64,000 nt of DNA from Apteryx mantelli (Eukaryota > Chordata > Aves > Apterygiformes > Apterygidae). Position numbers and translations under genes: made by a program. Under the pieces are notes generated by a model that was not told where the DNA came from, did not search any database, and saw only the letters and a list, made by a program, of their open reading frames with translations. The stretch spans positions 2,790,001 to 2,854,000 of the forward strand of contig NC_089984.1 of the NCBI RefSeq assembly GCF_036417845.1, in the 5' to 3' direction. Within the stretch, counting starts at the first letter, position 1; each line of letters starts with the position of its first letter. Positions 9,718 to 18,162 of the stretch are shown one piece after another.

Positions 9718-10314
9718 CTAGGCCAGGTAGAAGAGGCGGTAGGCGAGGGCGGCGGCGGGCGGCGCGGCGGCGGCGGGCGGCCAGGCGGCGCGGAGGGCGG
9801 CAGGCGGCGCGGCGGGCGGCAGCTTGAGTCGCTCCAGCTCGGCCTCCCGCAGCCGCTTGGCCTTGGCGCGCCGGTTCTGGAACCAGATCTTCACCTGCGT
9901 CTCCGAGAGCCGCAGCGCCGCCGCCACCTCGGCGCGCTCCGCCAGCGACAGGTACCGCTGCCGCCCGAAGCGCCCCTCCAGCGCCAGCAGCTGCGCCGCG
10001 CTGAACGGCGTCCGCGGCTTGCGGTTGTGCCGGTGCTGCCGCAGCGGGCAGCCCGCCGGGCTCCGTCGCCCCGCGCCCCGCGCCTCGTCCGCCGCCGCCG
10101 CCGCCTCCCGCTCCCCTCGCGGGCCCGGCCCCGGCCCGGGGGCGGCGGGCGGGCGGCGAGCGGTGGCCGCGGGCTCCGCCACCAGCAGGGACTCCACGCT
10201 GAAGGGCAGCGGCGGCCCGCGGCGGGGCGGACCCGGCGGCACCGGACCCGGCGGCGCGGTCCCGCGGCGGCGGGCGGCGGCCCCGTCCGACGGCGGCGGC
10301 GGGGCTGCGCTCAT
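9718..10314 (-). CDS. MSX3: MSX-class homeobox gene, most likely MSX3 (compact, apparently intronless)
   Basis: A single open frame of 198 aa. The homeodomain is residues 97-156: it opens NRKPRTPF and closes with [19 protein letters not shown]48 is at residue 144 and N51 at 147. The MSX pre-homeodomain string [16 protein letters not shown] (89-104), the eh1 Groucho-binding motif PFSVESLL (37-44), [10 protein letters not shown] after the homeodomain and the C-terminal AYRLFYLA all fit the MSX family. MSX proteins are nuclear transcriptional repressors that bind TAATTG-like sites; MSX3 acts in the dorsal neural tube in mouse. Position beside ZNF511 favours MSX3 over MSX1/MSX2. Oddities: about 200 aa rather than the 260-300 of MSX1/2, no visible intron before the homeobox, and GC-driven Ala/Arg/Gly/Pro replacements. 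A very short in-frame GC-rich intron cannot be excluded. The start is the first ATG in frame, with G at -3. Confidence 0.85.
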   Translation of the reverse strand: MSAAPPPPSDGAAARRRGTAPPGPVPPGPPRRGPPLPFSVESLLVAEPAATARRPPAAPGPGPGPRGEREAAAAADEARGAGRRSPAGCPLRQHRHNRKPRTPFSAAQLLALEGRFGRQRYLSLAERAEVAAALRLSETQVKIWFQNRRAKAKRLREAELERLKLPPAAPPAALRAAWPPAAAAPPAAALAYRLFYLA

Positions 10315-10415
10315 GGCCGGGCAGGAGGGGGCCGGGCGAGGCGGCGGCGCCGCGGGCCGGCCGGCCGCCCGCTGCGGCTGCTGGTGGCGGCGGGGGCCGC
10401 GGCGCGAGGCTCCAT
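10313..10415 (-). other. Upstream ORF whose stop codon overlaps the MSX3-like start (ATGA)
   Basis: On the - strand an ATG at 10415-10413 in strong context (GCC before, G after) opens a 34-codon frame beginning [13 protein letters not shown]. Its TGA overlaps the ATG of the main frame in the arrangement ATGA. If transcription starts upstream of 10415, this uORF would be translated first and could limit translation of the homeodomain protein. It is read from sequence only; whether it lies in the transcript is unknown. Confidence 0.45.
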
Positions 10416-10440
10416 GGCCGGGCCGGGAGCGGAGCCGCTG

Positions 10441-10496
10441 CCGCTGCCCGGTACCCGCTGCCCGGTACCCGCTGCCCGGTACCCGCTGCCCGGTGC
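10441..10496. repeat. 14-bp tandem repeat, four copies, in the MSX3-like 5' region
   Basis: Unit CCGCTGCCCGGTAC at 10441, 10455, 10469 and 10483. The first three are identical and the last differs at one base (GGTGC). Each of the first three units creates a GGTACC palindrome with the start of the next. It lies just upstream of the uORF start on the - strand. Confidence 0.9.
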
Positions 10497-10549
10497 CGCC
10501 CCCAACTTTCCCGGCGCTAAAAGTTGTGCCGCGGCGCTTTCATGGGGCC

Positions 10550-10612
10550 GCCCGCCAATCCGGGCCGCGGCAGCCCGCGACGCGCCCCGCCCCCCCGCAC
10601 CCATTGGCCGCC
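10550..10612 (-). promoter_or_regulatory. Putative MSX3-like core promoter with paired CCAAT boxes
   Basis: CCAAT at 10555-10559 (+) and an opposite-strand CCAAT (ATTGG, 10603-10607) are about 48 bp apart, with GC boxes (CCCCGCCCCCC, 10585-10595) between them. Such NF-Y/Sp1 arrangements are typical of TATA-less promoters. They lie 240-290 bp upstream of the MSX3-like ATG. Confidence 0.5.
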
Positions 10613-10684
10613 GCCCCGCGACCGAGCGGCTGCTCCGAGGTCCGCAGGGGAGGGGGAGCCGCCCACCCCCGCGCGCTCCCACTG

Positions 10685-11560
10685 CGCGCACGCACACGCC
10701 CCCCTGCATCCCATGCACGCACACACGCTCCTGTATCCCATGCACACCCACACACACCCCCCCTGCATCCCATGCACACCCACACACCCCCCCCCTGCAT
10801 CCCATGCACACACACCCCCCCTGCATCCCATGCACACGCACACACACGCCCTCCTGCATCCCATGCATGCACATGTCCCTGTATGCCATGCACGCACATG
10901 TCCCTGTATGCCATGCACGCACATGCCCCTGCATGCCATGCACACACCCCCACACCCCACTGCACCCCATGCATGCACACACACGCACCCCTGTATCACA
11001 TGCACACACACCCCTGTATCACATGCACACACACCCCACTCAAACAGCCCCATGTACACACATCCCTGTCCCCCCACATGCCCACAAACACCCCTGCCCT
11101 CCACACACACCCTCCTATGTGCACACCCACCCCTTACCCCCATGCACACACTCATCTGTGCACACATACACACCCCTATGCATGGACACACACACTGTGC
11201 CCCATGCACACATGCACCCTGTTGCATTGCACACACAAAGACACAGCTGGGCTGTACACAGTCACTGAATACACACACTATGCTCACACACAAATCCCTA
11301 GGCTCTTCCAACACATACAGACATATAAACACACCCAGACTTGCGCTTTACATGCTCAAGCGCACTCTGGGGTCTCTCTACATGTCCCTTCCCCACGTCC
11401 ACACTCCTGTCCCTGTGCTGGGTACAGGCACTCATGTCCACACCCTGCTGGGCTCTGCACAAATACCCTCTTCGCCTTACACACACCCACCCCTCACCAC
11501 ACTCTCACTCACAGCTCTCTCCCTGCACCCCTCACACACAAATATCCCCCCATAGCCACA
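10685..11560. repeat. CA-rich minisatellite with CATGCA units, upstream of the MSX3-like gene
   Basis: Begins with repeated units of the type CCCTGCATCCCATGCACAC (about 10690-10870). It continues as a ~26-bp unit containing CACATGTCCCTGTATGCCATG (10865-10945), then decays into irregular CACACA/CCCC sequence to about 11560. The C/A bias of the + strand is very strong, which leaves long meaningless open frames on both strands. Confidence 0.9.
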
Positions 11561-12090
11561 CCTGAACGATGCCTCCCAGCCGCAGCTGTCACACTCAAGC
11601 CCTGCAGATTGACACAGCTCCTGTCCCCCTAAAAAATGGTACTTGGCCCTGGCCAACAGGGCCCCCCCCTCCCATGGGTGTGTGTGTGTCTCCCTTCTGG
11701 TCCCCATCTGGAGGGATATCGGCCAGAAAAAGAGATTTCCAAGGGAGAGACAAACATGTCAGTGCCCCCGGCATGAATGAGCCCTCAGTGAGGATAGTAG
11801 TAGGAGGTCTTCTCCATGACAGAAAGCTCAAGTCTTCAACAGGCATCTTCCTCTTCCTCCCTGTGTGTACCTGGTTCAGGCCTGTTAGTAGAGCTCATTT
11901 CCTAGTTCAGGGCCAGCTGCCCTTCCTGGCCCACCTTGCACCCTGCCCAGCCATGGAGAAAGTTAGCTCTCTTGGGGGCTACGAGTCCTTCACAAGGTAG
12001 CTGTGTGGGTAAGTGGGCTTTCAGCATAGCCTCACCACAGCGCTGGTGGAAGAGATCTCTGCAGGTCCCTACTCCACCTCCCATTCACAG
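11561..12090. other. Intergenic, no feature recognised
   Basis: After the minisatellite ends, the sequence is ordinary. A short GT run (gggtgtgtgtgtgtct) lies near 11676. No gene or clear repeat. Confidence 0.6.
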
Positions 12091-12440
12091 CAGGAGTCAC
12101 GAACACTACATCAGGGTGACTGTGGCTTTCTGCAGCCAAGCCCTGAAACCCCCCAGGATAGAGATACCCCACTTCCCTGGCGGTCCAGGCCCCCACCAGC
12201 TTGGCAGCCTCCAAGAGGCCTCCACATTGCTCTTGATCTGAGGGCCAGACCTGGATATAGTATTGCAGGTGTAGCCCATTCCTAATGTAGCCCAGGCTGT
12301 GGGCTTCCTTCTTTATAAAGAAAATGACTGTCAGTTCACATTCAGCATGGCATCCTCTGTGGCCTGTGGTCCTTCTCAGCAGAGCTGCAGCTCAGCTAGT
12401 CAGTCCCCAGCCTCCAGCAAGACATGCTGTATCAACTGCT
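12090..12440 (-). mobile_element. CR1 LINE fragment, reverse orientation, diverged
   Basis: Reads as CR1 on the - strand. On + it shows ccccccaggatagagatacc, then ttgcaggtgtagccc, then cttctttata, then cacattcagcatgg, then ggtccttctcagcagagctg and agtcagtccccagcct. These are in the order expected of an inverted CR1 ORF2 3' region with internal deletions. The left edge is approximate. Confidence 0.6.
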
Positions 12441-13780
12441 GTTGTATCACACTTGCAGTTTGTGCCACAACATCAGTGGCTGTAGTGCCTCTTGCCTTGC
12501 TGAAGGAGCTGCATGCACATAGGTGCCACCTGAGGCCTTGCTATGCATGGAAGCTGCAAGTGTGTGGGCAAGGCAGAAGGCTGTGTGGCCCAGGTTGTTG
12601 TAGGAGCAGCAACATCTCATTTACTGAAGGTAATGAGGGAAGCCTGTAGGGTCCTTTTCTGTTCCAGAACCTCTCCATACTCAACAGGTCTCTATTACTG
12701 CAGAGATACCATGAAGTTATTATGTACAGGGTCTTTCCTTAGTCCCAGGGTTAACACCAGAAAACCCAAAACAACACTGAAAAAAAAGAAGAGGAGGAAG
12801 AGCTTCGGCTGGTATAGAAGTGGCAATGGATGAGGGCTGAACATCTGGAAAGGAACAGAGCTGGGCACAGCTTCCCCACCTGTCAAATGATGAGGATGCT
12901 TAGTTTGCAGCTCTATGCAGTTGCCTCTTAAATATGAGAGCTGGGGCCCAAAGTACCTAGTATTTTTATTTAAGCAAGGCCATTGCAAAGGAAGGAGTAT
13001 TTATATTTCTATCAGCTAAAACTGATTGCTAGCACAAGCATCCACTCACACCTCTGCCTAGTCTCTGTATCTACTAACTTCAGTCACTCCTGGTGCTCCT
13101 TGGAGGTCAGCTGAGAAGCCAGGCTTTGCTCCACTGCTTTTGGATGCTCTGCTGATATTTGCATAGAAGATAACTACCCATGTCTTTCATCTTTCAAGTG
13201 TCTGAGTCTTGCATCTTTTATGTTTTCAAAGCTGTCCTATCCTTTGATTCCCAACAGGGCCTTAATCCTATCAACAGCATTACTCTTTTGTGAGTGTAGT
13301 TATTTGCTGCAATTGTTGTCAAGCATCCCCATGAGGCATGATGGGCTGGGGGCTGACAGGCTAGAAAACAGCTTTGCAGAAGAGGAGCTCAGGGTCTTGG
13401 TGTCAGGGAGCAGCAAGAGCAGGTCTGCTTCATAAGGGATGATGAGCTGGGAGCTGAGGGTGACCCAGCACAGGTAGTGCACTCACCAGCCAGGTCCAGG
13501 GTCTGTCCAGGAGGTCCATCCATGAGCAGCAGGAGATTGGGCTGGAGGCAAGGTTACAGCATAAGTGTGAGGACCACTGCAGGAGAAAAGAGTGGAGATA
13601 GGCACCTTACAGCATAGCTCAAGTAAAGAGTGAAGGCCCAGGGCCGAGTTTAAATGGAGCTCCGGGGTCCAGGGACAGAGGGTGTGGGTGGGGTCCCAGG
13701 TGAGGCTAGTTGGGCAATTAAGGCCAATTAGTACCCTTAGGGCCTTGGCAGCTGGTAGACAATAAGCTGAATAGGAGTTA
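12441..13780. other. Intergenic, no gene recognised
   Basis: Single-copy-looking DNA with no convincing exon or element. Confidence 0.55.
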
Positions 13781-14410
13781 GCAATGTGCTCTTGAGGTGA
13801 AGAAAGCTGACTGCATTCTCTGTGCTATTGGTAGGACTGCTACCAGCAGGTCCAGGAAAGGGATTCTCCTCTCTTTGTCACTTGTGAGACTGCATCTGGA
13901 GTACTGCATCCAGTCTGGGGCTTTCCATTGCAAGAAAGTTGTAGGCATACTGGATTGAGTCCAGCAGAGACCACCAAGCTGGTCAGGGACCTGGAGCTCA
14001 GGATGTACAAGGAACAACTGGGCCTGTTCAGCCAGGAGAGAGAAGAATGAGATGGGGGATATCTTATTGCTGCATGCAACTATCTAATGGGAAAGTGTAG
14101 ATAGAGGCAGAACCTTCATGAAGGTGTGTGGGGATAGGAGAGGAGACAACAGGTACCATTTGGAACAAGGAAGTTCTGATTAGGTATAAGGAAAAATGTT
14201 TTCACCCTGTGGGTAATCAAACACTGGACCACAATCCCAGGGAGCTTGTGGGATCTCCATCCTTGGGGATATTCAAAGCTTGTCAGGACAAGAGCCTGAG
14301 CAACCTGTTGCAGTTGGCCCTGTTTTGACTGGGGGTTTGGACTAGATGATCTCTAGGGGTCCTTTTCTACATGCAATTACTCTGTAACTTCAGGGTTCTG
14401 TGATTCTGTG
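13780..14410 (+). mobile_element. CR1 LINE 3' region, ~630 bp, forward
   Basis: Carries the recognisable CR1 order: agactgcatctggagtactg, then ccagtctggggctttcc, then ctgttcagccaggagag, then aaaatgttttcaccctgtgg, then gatctccatccttggggat, then ttggactagatgatctct and a terminal ttctgtgattctgtgga. The two ATTCTGTG-like terminal units show an intact 3' end. There are many stops, so it is non-autonomous. Confidence 0.88.
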
Positions 14411-17400
14411 GAGACCCTTTTCTTGGCCACGTCCCCTAGGTGGTAGCTGTTTGGGACTGCACACAAACATCTCCACCTGTCCTGCAAATGCAGCACACTT
14501 TCATCCTTATTAACTATCTGGTGGTCATCAAAGGTGCAATGGGTCCTTTCTTGGGATACCCCTTGGAGACCAGGGGCGATGGGTGCAAGCCTACAGTGAG
14601 TAGACACTAAGGTGCAGAGCACACAAAGTCTCCATCTCCATTTTTGTACCAACTGATTGAATCTAGATCCTGCTCCACGGCATCAAATCGATCCTGCCAT
14701 CCTGACCATGGCCTGAGCTTCACTATGACATGATATAGAAGTGTGGGGATAGGAAAGAACCAGCCGCTTTGTTTGGATGGTACTGTTATGGTCAAGTTGT
14801 TGAACGAATGTAAATAACCGACACAGACCATCCCTTTCCAAACAGAAATGAGCAGTGAAATTGCAGCCAAATGGTGGGGGCTGGCAGCAGGAAGATGAAC
14901 TAGGCACAGGGATGAGCTGTAATATCACACAGGTAAGCCATGAAATGTCAGCATTTGGATGTTTGTGACCATCCCTAAATTAGTTTGGCAACATCCTCTC
15001 AGTAGCTCTTGGCTGGCCAAGAACATCTTGTGTCCTCTTACTGCCCCCAAATCACCTGCCCTGGTTTGAAGTGTCAGCCCTTCAAGTTGCCACAATTCAT
15101 CCAACCTTTCAGGGGAATGCATTTCCATCTTTGGAGAAATCCCCCCTGTGGAAATTACTTATGCTACAGGAAAAGGGCATGCAATAAATATAATATGAGC
15201 GGAAATCAGTTCACGGTGGGGTGGGGGAAGAGTTGTGATTTGTTCACAGGAATAGACAATATGCTCTAAAATGCTGTAGTATTTACTTCTGTTGCTTCAT
15301 CCTTTGGATTTACTTCCTTTCTAAAAGTAACACAGCTTTCCCAAGTGTCTTTTCCTTCATTGTTTGTCAATTTTTACAGATACACTCCAGCTTTGTGAAT
15401 GAAGAAGCCTGAATGTGACACCTCTTGATACCTTCTCACGTAACCTGTTTCATCAGCTCTGGGCACAAGGATGATCAAGCAGGCATCAATGCAAGGGTCT
15501 GCATCACCTACCTGTTCAGAAATATGGAGTGTCACCATACAGAGCTGTATTTTGAGATCTTTGAGAGCTACACGAGGGAAGTGTCAGGTTCTCTCACAAA
15601 TGTTAGACAGCAACCATATCTCTCCAGGCTGGTCAAAGAGCAATTGGGAAGATAACAGCATAACAGAGGCAAGTATGAGACATAGGCAGGCTCCAAAAAC
15701 TAGCCTTTGCCTGTTACCTGGGAAACCTTCCAGATGGATCCCTTAGGAGACCAGCCATGGTACAGAATAAAGATCACCACCTCTTGTAACTACCTTGCAA
15801 CCACCCTGTACAGCCTCTGATGTTCCTACCCCATTGCCAGTGGGGCTATTCTAAGACTTTTCTATCAACAAAGTCAGAAAATAAGCAAAAAACAGTTTCC
15901 AAAACTGGAATATGAGTGAGCTTTTTCTGTGCTGAAATAACTGGAAATTTTAAGCTGCCACAGAGTCACTCTAAGAACGTAGGTCCTAAGTTTCCATCTG
16001 GAAACTTTTCTCTTCACCTGAAAAAAGCAGGAAAACAAAGGACAAAAACATCCCTGGTTTCTGGCCAGGGAACTGCTGGGGATGCTACCCCCTCCCCATC
16101 CAACAGGCCAAACTTCTGAGGGAACACCAGGCCTCTTGGCCTTTTCCTTTCCTTCCCAAGAGGCAGCTGTGGTGTTTCAGAACAAATTTTTGATCTGGCA
16201 AATGATGGATGGTCACAAGAGCTCCCCATCCACCAGAAGGTGGCACTCCCTGTTAGCATCCTACCAGCCCAACTGCTCCCCAGGTTCCCTTACCCTTAGC
16301 AAGCTAAACATTTGGCCCACAACAAAATGGGGCAAAAACTGAAGTTTCCTTTTTTTCCTCACAGAATTTGTCCTAAACAAAGATTTCTAGACTGTGCTTG
16401 GTTCCTGCAGGTTACCGCAGTGTGATCTTGTACGAGGTTGGCAGTTTGCACTCCCAGGCACTGTTTCCAGATGTTCTGGGATTCATCTTGACCTGCACTG
16501 GACGACAGAGGATGTTTCTAGAGAGCAATTCTTCCATGCCAAGGGACCATGGAGCCATTCTTGGTCTCCACATTACTGCTCTCCAGCAGTGCCATTGGGG
16601 CTATCTGGCCTGCAGAGAGCTCTTTCAGCTGGCTTAGGTCAACCAGAGCAATCAGTGGCCTTGAGGTACATGACAGAATTCACGAGCTGGAGGACCAATA
16701 TCGTGCCACCTTGGGATCTTTTAGCCTGGAGGTCTAAGACAGGGACTCATGCTCCTTTTTGCCAGTTGTTTGGTATTTCATAAACTTATATTGTGGTCCC
16801 TTATAATTAATATCTCCTTTTCACAATTATGAAAATTTGTCTCCTGGCATTTAACATGACTGAAATTAGCAGGAGTCATGTTATGAAACACCATATGGGA
16901 ATGCTACCCTATGTCTATTCCTGCTGTATTTTTCCAGGCTACTATGGTTGGTTATCATCGGAAGCATTTTTTAGCAGTATTTCCAATCCCTTTCGATAGA
17001 TGTTTTTGATCAGTTGTGATGTGGGGAAGTGCACAATGCCATTTGAAACAGGTGAGCTGAAGTCCTTTTTCTACCAAGTCTGTCTGGGGAATTCAGTAAC
17101 AAAAAACTGAATCTAGGTGGAGTCTACAGATACATGGGTTTATTTTTCCAAGATCCAGATGAATCATGCTTTGCAAGACAGCTTTGACAATGGTCTGTAC
17201 CTGGGCCATCTGCTTGCTCTTCGTTCAGCCTGAGGTTTTATTTATCATGGACTGGATTTATTTGGCTCATTTCCTACAAGCATGTTTCAGAGCTACTGGA
17301 GCCTCAGATGCCCCTGTCCGGCCAGAAGACCTGACGTGTGAGTGGTGTAGCAGGGAGAACCAGGACATAGGAACATTAGGGGAATGAACTGAACACAGTA

Positions 17401-17689
17401 ACTGTAAATACTTGTTTGGTTTTAGCTGTCTAGAGATGTAAACAAACATCTGGTTTGCATGCATGACAGCTGCCTTATTTCTGTTTTCTTCATGCTTGCT
17501 CACATTTTGGGGAGTTGTTTTCTGCCCCTTCCCTGCCGTATGCATTAAAGGTGCATACTAGTGCTGATGGTTATAAACAGTATGTTCAGGCTGTGTTGTA
17601 TTTGCTACCTGAAGTGATAGATCTCTAACTAACCTGTCTGTGAATCCCCATCTGAGCACTAAAGCTCATCACTGCTGGTCACATAGTTA
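14411..17689. other. Intergenic, no gene recognised
   Basis: AT-moderate sequence with scattered short open frames on both strands, none with a recognisable domain. No clear repeat element. Confidence 0.5.
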
Positions 17690-18162
17690 GGTTGCATCCA
17701 GATCTTTACCCAGTTTTGGGGCCTCAGTACAAGAGTGACATCAACAAACTGGAGCGAGTCCGGGGGGATGGTGGGGATGGAGGCCAGGAAAGGCTGCAGG
17801 ACCTGGTCTTGTTCAGCCAGGAGTCGAGAAGGTGAAGGGGGATCCAGCTGCACCTTCCGCTACCCAAAGGGGTTACAGGGACAACGGGGCCAGACTCTGC
17901 CCAGAGGGGTAGAGCAAAAGTAACAGAGCCTATGGCACAACCTGGCCCTAAGCAAACAGTCTTTCTCTGTGCAAATTGTGCCATCTGGGACAGGTCTCTG
18001 AGTGGTGGGGGATCTCCATCCTTGGAGATTGCCCAGGCTTGCCTGGACACAGCCCCGAGCAACTTGTTGTAGCTGCAACAATAACCCCACTGTGAGCTGG
18101 GGTCAGATCAGAGACCTCCAGAGGTCCATTCCAGCTTTAATCTTTCTATGATTCTTTGATTT
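17690..18162 (+). mobile_element. CR1 LINE 3' region, ~470 bp, forward
   Basis: Begins with the CR1-like cccagttttggggcctcagt and acaagagtgacatcaa, continues with gggggatccagctgcacctt, gtggggga plus tctccatccttggagattgc, and ends gacctccagaggtccattcc and ctatgattctttga. It shares its middle part with the copies at 39.8, 49.5, 27.6, 37.7 and 61.2 kb, and therefore belongs to the same subfamily. Confidence 0.88.

Larger units (their letters stand above)
9700..10700. promoter_or_regulatory. CpG island covering the whole MSX3-like gene and its promoter
   Basis: Roughly 1 kb of extreme GC and CpG density spans the CDS, its 5'UTR and upstream region. It stops abruptly at the CA-rich minisatellite on the right and the GGAYGGA repeat on the left. 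Confidence 0.85.

Noticed and set aside
10517-11332. Cys/Val/Gly/His-rich - strand frames (up to 271 codons)
   Set aside because: Pure translation of the inverted minisatellite; periodic and without a domain.
9640-11632. Very long + strand frames (542 and 602 codons) and a 343-codon frame at 10,524-11,555
   Set aside because: They run antisense through the MSX3-like gene and then through the CA/CATGCA minisatellite. Their length comes from GC richness and stop-free repeats, not from coding selection.
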